The notes below the pieces were generated by a model, which was given only the letters and a program-made list of their open reading frames with translations, made no database searches and had not been told where the DNA came from. Source: Arenibacter amylolyticus (GTDB lineage: Bacteria; Bacteroidota; Bacteroidia; Flavobacteriales; Flavobacteriaceae). Taken from it: 43,769 nt of DNA. The stretch covers positions 1 to 43,769 of the forward strand of contig NZ_MTAZ01000047.1 of assembly GCF_002150785.1 (NCBI RefSeq), written 5' to 3'. Positions 1-9,051 of the stretch are shown here, piece after piece (the stretch's first letter is position 1; every line of letters starts with the position of its first letter). The translations under genes were made by a program, and so were the position numbers.

Positions 1-72
1 ATTACTCTTAGGTAAAATAGACCAACTACTGTAATATTAGGCGAATCCAAGGTGTAAGAGACTCTAAGATGT

Positions 73-86
73 TGGACTAAAGTCCA
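73..86. repeat. Short perfect hairpin in the left intergenic region
   Basis: TGGACT and AGTCCA form a 6-bp stem around an AA loop. From memory, palindromes built on GGACTAAAGTCC or GGGCTAAAGCCC recur between genes in flavobacteria, so this may be a REP-like copy. It has no T-tract and so is not an obvious terminator. The rest of positions 1-252 holds no gene that I can support; it is the region downstream of the minus-strand acylase gene. Confidence 0.4.
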
Positions 87-252
87 GATTATCCGTTGCC
101 TAATTACCACCTGGCAGTTCATATTTATAAATCAAGGAGCAGCAGACTTGATTTTTAGGAAGCTTCATTAATGGATTTATTATTCGTTTCACTATAATTA
201 GGTGAACCAGATCAACTTCTATCATTTTCAAATCAGCCCATTTTCAAATAAG

Positions 253-2649
253 CTAATTAACAGGCCTTAGGGTAAGGAGGGATTTCCTGAAGGTAATAAT
301 CTCTTCCCTGTTCATCATCATCTTCCTATATTCCCCTTTATTGAACATTTCTGCCTGATCTTTATAGTGTTTACTAAACGGATTCCCGGATTGTCCGGTG
401 GGCAAAATACTGGTACTGTTTTCCACATCGGAAAAATCTATCACCCTCCTTGTGGAAGGTCCGGAGGTCACAGGATATCTCCCCGTTTCGTTGTACTGGA
501 AAGCCATATTATTAATCACCTCCCTTGTGGCGCTCATCGGGAAGGGACCCACGTTTAGAAAACGTCTCAGCGCTTTCACCTTCCCTATGGGGTGCTCGTG
601 CTCCAAGGTATGCACCTTTCCCCAGGTCCATTTTCGTGGATCGTTCCCTAAATCGGCTTTCAATGAATTAATGGCCATCTTAAAGGCATGGTTTACCCTG
701 TTGGTTTTAGTCTCCACTGTATCAGATGTATGAACATCATCGAACCATATGGATTTTTCCTTTTTCGCCATGGGTGCAATCATCCGTTTACTTAAGTGGG
801 TACTTAGCAATTGCTGAAACATTTCTGGCCCCAATTCATCCTCAAAAGTATTTTTAAGGAAGGCGTAAATCCACCGGTGATAAATGGTAGGGGCAATACT
901 ATCTATCCCGCTGCCCCCTTGCCAGGCGTTAATTTTATCCAGTTTTTTTATTTCGGTAGCGTCCAGCTGGGAAACATCCATATATTTAGATAAAGCGGCA
1001 ACTATTTCTGTATTTACGTCAGACACCTCATCTAGTAGCATCTCCTCTACCTCCTCCCTATTCCATTCGTCTTTAGACTCTAGCAATTCTACAATCCGCT
1101 TTGCCCTATTTTCGGGCAAGTAGTACCCGGGATATAGTATACCCGCGATGGAATCGGGCTGGTTATTGGCCGAATACACATAATTCCAAGGCGGATTTAT
1201 GGCCTTTGGATTTTCTGAAAAATCCAAGTATTCCAGTGGTTCGTGCTTTCCACTACTCCCATCCAGAATCAATTTTGTATGGGTATTCTCTGGCATTTTA
1301 TAGAGTTGCGCCGAGGCAAACCAAGCAATATTACCCGCTGCGTCCCCGTACATAAGGTTAAGGCCGGGAGCATGAATATTGGGGAGTGCCGCTTGGAACT
1401 CGGATAAATTTTGAGCTTGGGTAATTCCATAAAGGGCATCCATCACCTTATTTTCCATCTTGGTATAAATCCAGGACATCGCTATGGGGCGTTCCCCACC
1501 TACCACATCTATAATTCCGTTTAGAATTGGACCGTGATCTGTTTTTTTATAGGTGAACGGTACGTCTTCTCCGTTTTTCACTTCGATAGTCTTACTCACT
1601 ACTTCAAATTCTTTCCATCCGTTTGGCGTCTTATAGAGCGTTGAATCGTCTTCCTTTACCTCCTCGTAATAAAAATCGATATCATCATTCTCGAACATCG
1701 TCATACCATAGGCCAACTTTCTATCATGACCCAGCAATGGGAAGGGCACACCGGCCAAATGATAGCCATATTTTTCATAATTAGGGGTAGTCACATGTGC
1801 CTCGAACCATACGGAAGGCTGAGCAAAACCGATATGTGGATCATTGGCAAAAATAACCTGACCGTTCTTTGTTTTTTGCGGGGCTAGTACCCAACTATTA
1901 CTACCTTCAAATTGAGGCAAAGGCAATGGTTGTAGCACTTTATGAACCATGCTCGCTATTTGATTCCCTAAAGTATCCTTGGGAATGGGGTTGTAGTTTT
2001 TTATCAAGGTGTAAGTGGAATCTACATCCATCTCCAGGTCTATTAAATACTCGGGCCCCAGCTTATTTTTAATATTGGTCAATAGGGGATCTGTCTTATG
2101 CGCCATGGCAAAACTAAAGGCCATATACCCCATAGTATTATACACATCCTTTAGGGTAAAGGGTCTTTTTTCTATTCCGGTAAGATAGAACTCTATGGGG
2201 GTTGGCCCCACCTCCATAAAATGGTTGACTCCTTCCAAATAAGCTTGAGAGAGCTTTACCATGGGCGAATTAACATCCAATTGTGCCACAGTTTTCTCTG
2301 AGGCCTCATTGATCCCCAATGCTAGAAAAAACTTATCGGTATCCACTAATTCCTCGCCGAAGATTGCAGAAAGTTTTCCTGCCCCTATCCTTCGCAATAA
2401 TTCCATTTGCCAGAGTCGGTCTTGGGCATGCACATACCCTAAACTCCTATAGGCGTCCTCTAGGTGCTCTGCATAGATATGGGGGATCCCATAGTCGTCA
2501 TAATAAACTTCTACCTGTTCTTTTAAATTTGGCAACGCTTGCTCCCCGGAGTAAGTGGGAGAAAGTAAATATTTTGCCACAAAGGCTAAGATGGCCAGTA
2601 CAATGATTAAGCTTACAATAGCCCAAAGCAGTTTTTTAAGTATCCTCAC
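253..2649 (-). CDS. Penicillin acylase family (Ntn hydrolase) protein
   Basis: An 798-residue protein of the penicillin G acylase / acyl-homoserine lactone acylase family, which cleaves amide bonds between an acyl chain and an amine. Residues about 8-28 form one hydrophobic helix, a signal anchor or uncleaved signal. The family sequence GIPHIYA follows (about 54-60). The autocatalytic cleavage site is visible as EG|SNSW: after processing, Ser250 would be the N-terminal nucleophile of the beta chain, with the alpha chain before it and a beta chain of about 550 residues after it. The length is normal for the family and no key motif is missing. The enzyme would act in the periplasm. The gene stands alone, 148 bp downstream of dsbD and behind a terminator. 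The substrate cannot be read from the sequence; beta-lactams, AHLs and N-acyl amino compounds are all possible. Confidence 0.9.
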   Translation of the reverse strand: MRILKKLLWAIVSLIIVLAILAFVAKYLLSPTYSGEQALPNLKEQVEVYYDDYGIPHIYAEHLEDAYRSLGYVHAQDRLWQMELLRRIGAGKLSAIFGEELVDTDKFFLALGINEASEKTVAQLDVNSPMVKLSQAYLEGVNHFMEVGPTPIEFYLTGIEKRPFTLKDVYNTMGYMAFSFAMAHKTDPLLTNIKNKLGPEYLIDLEMDVDSTYTLIKNYNPIPKDTLGNQIASMVHKVLQPLPLPQFEGSNSWVLAPQKTKNGQVIFANDPHIGFAQPSVWFEAHVTTPNYEKYGYHLAGVPFPLLGHDRKLAYGMTMFENDDIDFYYEEVKEDDSTLYKTPNGWKEFEVVSKTIEVKNGEDVPFTYKKTDHGPILNGIIDVVGGERPIAMSWIYTKMENKVMDALYGITQAQNLSEFQAALPNIHAPGLNLMYGDAAGNIAWFASAQLYKMPENTHTKLILDGSSGKHEPLEYLDFSENPKAINPPWNYVYSANNQPDSIAGILYPGYYLPENRAKRIVELLESKDEWNREEVEEMLLDEVSDVNTEIVAALSKYMDVSQLDATEIKKLDKINAWQGGSGIDSIAPTIYHRWIYAFLKNTFEDELGPEMFQQLLSTHLSKRMIAPMAKKEKSIWFDDVHTSDTVETKTNRVNHAFKMAINSLKADLGNDPRKWTWGKVHTLEHEHPIGKVKALRRFLNVGPFPMSATREVINNMAFQYNETGRYPVTSGPSTRRVIDFSDVENSTSILPTGQSGNPFSKHYKDQAEMFNKGEYRKMMMNREEIITFRKSLLTLRPVN

Positions 2650-2690
2650 CAGTATAGTTTAATAGCTAAAGGTAAATTAAATATGGTGAA

Positions 2691-2718
2691 AAAAAAAGAC
2701 ACTCCTAAGAGTGCCTTT
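2691..2718 (-). terminator. Rho-independent terminator after the dsbD operon
   Basis: Read on the minus strand, a stem CACTC/GAGTG (2700-2704 with 2709-2713), extended by CTTT/AAAG across one mismatch, is followed by a run of about nine T. It lies between the dsbD stop and the acylase start, so it should end the upstream operon. A second perfect 8-bp hairpin lies closer to dsbD at 2755-2780 (AGGGTTGT with ACAACCCT) but has only a weak T-tract. Confidence 0.6.
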
Positions 2719-2797
2719 AAGCGATGTAGCTTTATTCGATAATAGGCAAAAGTTAGGGTTGTACTACTTAAAACAACCCTCGACTCCCCTACTATTT

Positions 2798-4780
2798 TTA
2801 TTTGACCATGCTTAGATTTCGGAAATTTGAAACTCCCTTCTTAAGCCATTCCTTATAGGTATCCCTATCGGTATATTGCTTGGCAGAATTTAATATTTCC
2901 AAATCTGGTGAGAGCAGTACGTAATAGGGCTGTGATGCCGCATTAAAATTAATCGTTTGGAAGGTACCCCATTTTTCACCTACGGTAGTGATTTCCTTTA
3001 CCCGCCCCGATTCATATTTGTAATGGAACTGTTCTTCCGTCGGCAACTTCTTTCGATCATCAATATATAAGGATATCAATACATACTCATCTTTCAAAAT
3101 AGGATAGATATCTGGCTCACTCCAAACGTGCTCCTCCATCTTTCGACAGTTAACACAAGCCCAGCCCGTAAAGTCTAACAAAATAGGTTTGTTTACCTCT
3201 TTGGCATAGGCCACTCCCTCGTCAAAATCTTTAAAACAATCTATACCCAATGGGCAATCGCTTTCCTGGGCTACCACACTATAAAAATCTGGCGGTGGAA
3301 AGCCACTCAACAATTTTAAATTGGTAACCTTGGTAACTCCCAATATCAGGTAAACAGAGAAAGCAGCAGCTAGTAGTCCGGTAATTTTTCTTCCTGTAGA
3401 CAACTTTTGCTTAGGCCCTTCATGTGGGAAACGCAATATCCCAAATAGATATAAGGTTAACAGTACAAACAATAGGATCCAGATCCCTAAAAAGATTTCC
3501 CTTTTAAAGATTCCCCAGTTCCCCACCAAGTCTGCATTAGACAAGAATTTAAAGGCAAGGGCCAATTCTAAAAAGCCCAGGGTTACTTTTACGGTAGTCA
3601 TCCATCCACCAGATTTAGGCATAGAATTTAACCATGCTGGGAACAGGGCAAATAAACCAAACGGCAAGGCCAGGGCAAAACCAAATCCGACCATACCAAT
3701 GGTAAGGTTGGTAGCCACATCCCCGTCTGCCAAAGCAGTACTTCCTAATAATCCGCCTAAAATAGGCCCCGTACAGGAGAAAGAAACAATAGCCAGCGTT
3801 ATTGCCATAAAGAATATCCCGATTCCCCCGCCCACTTTAGAAGAGGCCGCATCCATCTTATTGGCCCAGGAGCTAGGTAAGGTTAGTTCATAGTATCCAA
3901 AAAAGGAAAAGGCAAAGAATATAAATATGATAAAGAAGGCAATGTTTAACCAGATATTAGTAGCAATGGTGTTCAAGATCTGGGAATCTACCGAATCGAA
4001 AAGGTGAAACGGAAGGCTTAATAAAAAGTAGATCAGTACAATAAAAAAGCTATACAACAAGGCATTGGCAATGCCTCGGGATTTATGACCCGATTGTTTG
4101 GTAAAGAAAGAAACCGTAAGAGGTATCATAGGGAATACACAGGGAGTGAGTAACGCAATAAACCCTCCTAAGAATCCTAGTCCAAAAATGACCCATATTC
4201 CGGTCTTTTCGTCCACGTGATCCCTATCCCCTTCTACTAAAAGAGGTTTATTCTTTAGGTCTACAACTAATGCTGCACTTAGTTCCTTGCTTCGTTCGTC
4301 TATCTCTTTTTCTACTACAACAGCTTTTTCCCCCGTTAGTGAAATGTAGAAAACCTCATCTTTAGGGATACAAACCTCGTTACATATTTGATAGAATAGA
4401 CCTACTTCTACCTGCGTAACCGTTGGGTCTAGGAGCTTAATTTTTTGAGTAAAAATGGCCTCATTCCTAAAAAAGGTCTCTTCTACCTCAAAAATTTCGG
4501 AATATTCCGTAATGGTAGCACTTTCTGTAGCCTCCCCTATCAATTCATAGTCTTCCCCTGCTTTTACAAAGGTAAACTCACTAGGAAGGGAGCCATTTTC
4601 ATTGGTATATTGGGAAAATATATACCATCCCTCATAGATATCGGCCTTAATAATTAAATTGTATTCCGTATCCGATATCTTTTCTGCTTTGTAGCTCCAT
4701 GCAGTAGGATTTTCGTTTGTTTGGGCTTGGCCCCAAAACATCCCGAATATTAATATAAGTACTCCAGTTAATTTCCTCAT
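2798..4780 (-). CDS. DsbD-type thiol:disulfide interchange protein
   Basis: A 660-residue inner-membrane protein that would carry electrons from cytoplasmic thioredoxin to periplasmic thiol proteins. Three parts are visible. After a signal peptide (about 1-19) there is a periplasmic DsbD-alpha-like domain with a cysteine pair C133/C137 in CNEVC. A multi-helix membrane domain (about 195-480) has its two redox cysteines, C214 in LLTPCVFPMIPL and C336 in FSCTGPILGG. A C-terminal thioredoxin-like domain has a C542-V-N-C545 centre. All six expected cysteines are present, so the relay looks complete. The start codon overlaps the tilS stop in an ATGA, which means translational coupling to tilS. The family is sure; the physiological partner (cytochrome c maturation, DsbC-like or other) is not visible. 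Confidence 0.92.
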   Translation of the reverse strand: MRKLTGVLILIFGMFWGQAQTNENPTAWSYKAEKISDTEYNLIIKADIYEGWYIFSQYTNENGSLPSEFTFVKAGEDYELIGEATESATITEYSEIFEVEETFFRNEAIFTQKIKLLDPTVTQVEVGLFYQICNEVCIPKDEVFYISLTGEKAVVVEKEIDERSKELSAALVVDLKNKPLLVEGDRDHVDEKTGIWVIFGLGFLGGFIALLTPCVFPMIPLTVSFFTKQSGHKSRGIANALLYSFFIVLIYFLLSLPFHLFDSVDSQILNTIATNIWLNIAFFIIFIFFAFSFFGYYELTLPSSWANKMDAASSKVGGGIGIFFMAITLAIVSFSCTGPILGGLLGSTALADGDVATNLTIGMVGFGFALALPFGLFALFPAWLNSMPKSGGWMTTVKVTLGFLELALAFKFLSNADLVGNWGIFKREIFLGIWILLFVLLTLYLFGILRFPHEGPKQKLSTGRKITGLLAAAFSVYLILGVTKVTNLKLLSGFPPPDFYSVVAQESDCPLGIDCFKDFDEGVAYAKEVNKPILLDFTGWACVNCRKMEEHVWSEPDIYPILKDEYVLISLYIDDRKKLPTEEQFHYKYESGRVKEITTVGEKWGTFQTINFNAASQPYYVLLSPDLEILNSAKQYTDRDTYKEWLKKGVSNFRNLSMVK

Positions 4781-6084
4781 TGTTCCAAACTAATCTTTAC
4801 AATATTTTTTGTTGTTTCCGTAATTTTAAATCGATCATCGGCACGTTTTCCTATGATCCATACCACATGATTCCCGGAACACAGTAACCATTGGCTTTCC
4901 TTGGAGAAGCTATCCAGTTTTTCATCTTTGAAAAATTTGGACACTTTTTTTTTGCCCCTCATTCCTAAGGGGTAAAAATAGTCCCCTTTTTCCCTTTTCC
5001 GAATAATTAAGGGATACTTTAACTTTTCTTTGTCTACATAAAGGATATTTTGGGAAAACTTTTCCATTTGATCAATTTCCTCGATTTTCATGGGAATTGG
5101 TTCATTAATTATCGCCTGCCCTTCGGATATTCGATAAACAGTTTCCACCTCAGGGGTGATTCTACGTAACATTAAATATTCCCTATCCTTCAGTAATCTA
5201 TGGGTGGGAGAATGTACCTCTTTCCCACTATTGGCCGTTAACAGCCCATAAATATCGTCCCATTGGGTAAACCCATACTCCTTAAAGAAATGGAAGAGAT
5301 AGCTCTTGGTAGGCTGTAAGTTTAACAATGCAGTCGTTGACACTTTCTCTTGGTTTTCCTCCTTAATAAAGAGTTGTTTTCTCAAGTTTTGTATATAATC
5401 CTGATTTATTTTTAAGGTATCCAATAAATGCTCTTGGGTCCTTAAAAAATTTTCTAAAAATGTTGGATGCAATTCCTTTAATCTAGGTACAATAGTGTGC
5501 CTAATATTATTTCTTAAATACTTAACATCCTCATTACTGGCATCTTCCCGCCATGCCAACTTATTTTCTTTGGCATAGGTGACCACCTCCTCCCTGGAAA
5601 ATTTGAGTAAGGGTCTAGAAATAGATGCTGTCTTGGCAGGTATACCGGTTAATCCTTCAATTCCCGTACCTCGTGACAGGTTAATGAGAAAGGTCTCCAA
5701 ATTATCATCGGCATGATGGGCGGTGACCAAGGTTTTTATGGCATGGTCCTGCTTTAATTCCTTAAACCAATTATATCGCAGTTCTCTGGCTGCAATCTGA
5801 ATGGTAAGTTTGTGTTGTGTTGCGTATTCCCTTGTCTGAAAATGGGTAACATACAAGGTTTTGTCCAAATCCTTTGCCAATTGCCTTACAAAGGCTTCAT
5901 CCTTGTTACTCTCCTCCTCTCGCAAATGAAAATTACAATGTGCCAGAGCAAAATCCAATTTGGAGGCAGCACATAAATGTGCCAAAACCACGCTGTCTAC
6001 CCCTCCACTAATCGCCAGTAAAAATACCTCCTTACCTAGGTGGGGGAAGTTTTCCTCTATATGATTTATAAATCGATTTAACAC
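4777..6084 (-). CDS. tilS: tRNA(Ile)-lysidine synthase
   Basis: A 435-residue cytoplasmic enzyme that attaches lysine to C34 of the AUA-reading tRNA-Ile using ATP; it is essential for AUA decoding. The PP-loop P-loop motif SGGVDS is at residues 26-31, followed by the family stretch HCNFHLR and by TAHHADDNLETFLINL. The C-terminal part carries the TilS C-domain signatures RKREKGDYFYPLGM and KKVSKFFKDEKL. Length is typical of the full-length (E. coli-like) form. The gene overlaps dsbD by 4 bp and lies 59 bp after the alpha/beta hydrolase, as part of a minus-strand operon. Confidence 0.96.
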   Translation of the reverse strand: MLNRFINHIEENFPHLGKEVFLLAISGGVDSVVLAHLCAASKLDFALAHCNFHLREEESNKDEAFVRQLAKDLDKTLYVTHFQTREYATQHKLTIQIAARELRYNWFKELKQDHAIKTLVTAHHADDNLETFLINLSRGTGIEGLTGIPAKTASISRPLLKFSREEVVTYAKENKLAWREDASNEDVKYLRNNIRHTIVPRLKELHPTFLENFLRTQEHLLDTLKINQDYIQNLRKQLFIKEENQEKVSTTALLNLQPTKSYLFHFFKEYGFTQWDDIYGLLTANSGKEVHSPTHRLLKDREYLMLRRITPEVETVYRISEGQAIINEPIPMKIEEIDQMEKFSQNILYVDKEKLKYPLIIRKREKGDYFYPLGMRGKKKVSKFFKDEKLDSFSKESQWLLCSGNHVVWIIGKRADDRFKITETTKNIVKISLEQ

Positions 6085-6143
6085 GGCACTAAAATAAGGA
6101 AGAATAATGGATTAAAGTCATGCAAAAATGATGGTTTGTCCCC

Positions 6144-7013
6144 TTAATTCTTACCCTTCCCGTTAGAATCTTTGGGGAGGATGGATTTATAATCGCTTTT
6201 CTTCATCCAATTGGATATTATTTGAAGTACCTCCTTGCTACAAAGATCCTTGTGCAATTCGTGATACCCACCTTCCATTAATTGTAAGGTGGTTACAGCA
6301 GCGTTTTCATGAAAACCCTGAGTTCCCTTATAATCAATTATACGGTCTCCAGTCCCATGTAGCAAGAGAGTGGGCGTTTTTAAGTGAGCGGCATGGTCAA
6401 TTGCCCATTGGCCGGCTGCCATCACCGGAAAGGAAAACATAGGGCTTACCCTATCATGAATATATGGGTCTTGCTTATACTGTTCCACTTCTTCGGGAAT
6501 CCTGGAGATACCGGAGGGATCCAGACCTGCAGAAAGGGTAACATGCGGCAACAACCTCAGCATGGCTTTGCCTAAAGTCATTTTCCATGTAGGGGGTTGA
6601 AAGGCTAATTTTAAATAAGGGCTGCTAGCCACCACCCCTTTAAGCTTTACTTTAGATCGCAGGGCATAATTAAGCACCAGGTTTCCTCCCATACTATGGC
6701 CGTATAAGAAAATGGGCGTATCGGGGACTAGGGCTTTACCTTTAGCTACTACTGCGTCTAATAACCCCATAAGGGCTCCATAGCTAGGGCAATCCCCTCT
6801 TTTTCCTCCCGACTGGCCGTGACCAAAATTATCGTAACTAATTACCGCCATGTTTATATCTAGAAGGGTGGGCACCACCTCGGGGAAATAGCGTCCGGAA
6901 TGCTCTCCAAAACCGTGTACTAATACCACCAAACCCTTAACTATTGGCGGTGGCACGTACCAGCAGTATATTGTGGTATCCTTATACTTTAACGGAAGGG
7001 TTATAGTTTCCAT
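6144..7013 (-). CDS. Alpha/beta hydrolase, monoacylglycerol-lipase-like
   Basis: A 289-residue serine hydrolase with no signal peptide, hence cytoplasmic. The sequence shows the oxyanion-region motif LVHGFGEHSGRY (about 31-42), the lipase-type nucleophile elbow GHSMGG with Ser107, an acid region LLLHGTGDRIID, and the catalytic His in GGYHELHKD near the C-terminus. This arrangement (HGFGEHSGRY plus GHSMGG) is that of the lysophospholipase / monoglyceride-lipase group, usually annotated as hydrolase_4. Substrate is unknown; short glycerides or lysophospholipids are reasonable guesses. It sits 44 bp after pabB and 59 bp before tilS. Confidence 0.85.
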   Translation of the reverse strand: METITLPLKYKDTTIYCWYVPPPIVKGLVVLVHGFGEHSGRYFPEVVPTLLDINMAVISYDNFGHGQSGGKRGDCPSYGALMGLLDAVVAKGKALVPDTPIFLYGHSMGGNLVLNYALRSKVKLKGVVASSPYLKLAFQPPTWKMTLGKAMLRLLPHVTLSAGLDPSGISRIPEEVEQYKQDPYIHDRVSPMFSFPVMAAGQWAIDHAAHLKTPTLLLHGTGDRIIDYKGTQGFHENAAVTTLQLMEGGYHELHKDLCSKEVLQIISNWMKKSDYKSILPKDSNGKGKN

Positions 7014-7057
7014 ATATCCATTTATCTACTATACTGGTTTGTGATTCACCTAGAAAC

Positions 7058-8383
7058 CTAGCGTTGATCTTCCCTATGGTTATGCACATCTTCCAAAACT
7101 TGCTGCATGGCCTTTGCCTTTAGCAGGCATTCCTCATACTCCCTTTCCGGGGAGGCTTTTGCAGTGATGGCACTCCCTACCGAGAAAGAGGCATAGGATT
7201 TATTTTTATTATAAAGAATACTCCTGATAACAACATTAAAGTCGAAGTCGCCCTCCGGACTAATATACCCCACACTTCCAGAGTACAGTCCCCTTTTAGT
7301 AGCTTCTAAAGCCTCTATTATTTTCATGGCCGAAACTTTTGGCGCCCCGGTCATACTACCCATGGGAAAAGTTTCTTTAATAATATCTATCGGGTTTTTA
7401 TTGGGAGCCACCTTAGACGTTATAGTAGAGATCATCTGATGCACCTGATCAAAAGAATATACTTTACACAATTCCTCTACCTGCACGGTGCCTTTCAGCG
7501 CGCTCTTGGAAAGATCGTTCCGTACTAGATCTACAATCATAATATTTTCTGCCCTTTCTTTAGGATCAGCGGCCAAGGTTGCAGCCAATTCAGAATCCTC
7601 CGCAACATCATATGCTCTTTTAGCGGTACCTTTAATAGGTTGTGAAATCACCTTCGTTCCCTGTTTTTTAAGATATCGTTCCGGTGATGCAGACAATAGA
7701 TAGTGGTGATTTAATTTTAAAAAAGTGGCAAATGGAGCCCTCGAAATAGCATTTAACCCAAAATAGGTTGCTACAGGGTCTATTTCCAATCCCTCTGCAT
7801 AAAATTCTTGGCAAAAATTAGCCTCGTAGATATCCCCTCTATGAATATGGTTCAGCATGGTTTTTACGTTGGCATAATAATCCTCCTTGGCGATTCTGTG
7901 TTTAATGGAAACCGCTGTTTGGGGAAGCCTATTTTGCGAATAAGTGGTACTGGAACTATTAAGGTCTTTAAAATCCTCCTCAATCTCTTCATCCACCATA
8001 TTTAAATAGTGAAAGCTTACTAGGTTACCTTTAAGAAAAATGATTTTTTTAGGTTGAAAGAAAAATAGGTCTGGAAATTCTAAGCCGTCGTAATTGGAGG
8101 ACGATAATCGTTCTACATCATTTTTAAGGTCGTAGGACAAATAACCAAAGATCCAATCTTTAGTGCTAGACTGAAAGGTTTTTAAATCCTCAAAGGCATT
8201 TTCATAATCGGTCACCATGGAGGTGAGTCCATCCACTGCAAGGATGGCATCAAAGGAATGGTATTCCCCATGATGTCCATTGCTATCTTGCCAGACCACC
8301 TCATCAAACTGCTGGGCCCATTGTAGCAAATTGGTTTTAAACCGATTTATATCCTCAACCGTAAACGATGCCTTTTTTCGCAA
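7058..8383 (-). CDS. pabB: Aminodeoxychorismate synthase component I
   Basis: A 441-residue chorismate-binding enzyme of the TrpE/PabB/MenF family. It should make 4-amino-4-deoxychorismate for folate synthesis, using ammonia from a glutaminase subunit (PabA/TrpG) that is not in this window. The sequence carries [33 protein letters not shown] and [16 protein letters not shown]. The key discriminator is Lys251 in PIKGT: in PabB this lysine forms a covalent intermediate with chorismate, while TrpE has Ala (PIAGT). The call is therefore PabB rather than anthranilate synthase. The start is 6 bp after the FMN reductase stop, in one operon. Confidence 0.9.
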   Translation of the reverse strand: MRKKASFTVEDINRFKTNLLQWAQQFDEVVWQDSNGHHGEYHSFDAILAVDGLTSMVTDYENAFEDLKTFQSSTKDWIFGYLSYDLKNDVERLSSSNYDGLEFPDLFFFQPKKIIFLKGNLVSFHYLNMVDEEIEEDFKDLNSSSTTYSQNRLPQTAVSIKHRIAKEDYYANVKTMLNHIHRGDIYEANFCQEFYAEGLEIDPVATYFGLNAISRAPFATFLKLNHHYLLSASPERYLKKQGTKVISQPIKGTAKRAYDVAEDSELAATLAADPKERAENIMIVDLVRNDLSKSALKGTVQVEELCKVYSFDQVHQMISTITSKVAPNKNPIDIIKETFPMGSMTGAPKVSAMKIIEALEATKRGLYSGSVGYISPEGDFDFNVVIRSILYNKNKSYASFSVGSAITAKASPEREYEECLLKAKAMQQVLEDVHNHREDQR

Positions 8384-8389
8384 AAGATT

Positions 8390-8923
8390 TTAAATTTTAG
8401 AAAGGAATTTTCCCAAAGCAGTCTGATGCGCTTGTTTGAGCTCCACGTCTGTAATTCCCTCAGTTGGGGTAAAGGTATAATTAAATGAGGGCAAAGAAAA
8501 GGTAGCTACTACTTCTCCCCCAAATCTTGTGAATAGCTTTTGCGTTGCTTCCAGTGAATTTAGAGCTCCTCCCCTCCCTTTGGAAGTTGCCATTAATAGC
8601 ACTTTTTTATCCTTTAAAAAACTTCTATCTACCCTGGAGAGCCAGTCTAATACATTCTTAAAAAAAGCGGAGGGATACCCATTGTGTTCATTCACGGAGA
8701 CAATAAGGCCTTCAACTTGACTTATTTCCGTTAACAACTCCTTTATAATTGGAGCATATCCTTCTTCTTTCTCTAAATCCTCACTAAAGACGGGAAGACT
8801 TATTTGCGACATGTTTAAGGTGCGCACTTCCTTATCGGTTATCAGGGAAGCAGTATGCTCCACCAATTTGAAATTGATGGACTTGGTGGAATTACTTCCG
8901 GCAAATGCTAGTAGTTTCGACAT
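8390..8923 (-). CDS. NADPH-dependent FMN reductase family protein
   Basis: A 177-residue flavodoxin-like oxidoreductase. The N-terminal LLAFAGSNSTKSINFKL is the FMN phosphate-binding loop typical of the NADPH-dependent FMN reductase / azoreductase (SsuE/YieF-like) family. SVNEHNGYPSAFFKNVLDW (about 97-115) matches the flavin-contacting segment around the usual PxYN position. It is cytoplasmic and of normal length. It is the first gene of the minus-strand operon toward dsbD. Upstream, the minus strand has a near-consensus -7 box TATTTTCG, but I found no -33 partner at the right spacing. The electron acceptor (quinone, FMN, metal) cannot be told. Confidence 0.85.
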   Translation of the reverse strand: MSKLLAFAGSNSTKSINFKLVEHTASLITDKEVRTLNMSQISLPVFSEDLEKEEGYAPIIKELLTEISQVEGLIVSVNEHNGYPSAFFKNVLDWLSRVDRSFLKDKKVLLMATSKGRGGALNSLEATQKLFTRFGGEVVATFSLPSFNYTFTPTEGITDVELKQAHQTALGKFLSKI

Positions 8924-8964
8924 CCTTTTTTTTAATTATTACAACGAAAATACCGCAAAATGGA

Positions 8965-8993
8965 TTGAATTGCGAGCAAATTATCTAATTTTA
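8965..8993 (+). promoter_or_regulatory. Bacteroidota-type promoter for the DUF1624 gene
   Basis: TTG at 8965-8967, an 18-nt spacer, then TAATTTTA at 8986-8993, one base from the Bacteroidota -7 consensus TAnnTTTG. It points to the gene starting at 9052. Confidence 0.55.
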
Positions 8994-9051
8994 CACCTTC
9001 AATCACCAACCCTACTGGTATACAGTCACATACAACTATCATTCACAATTA

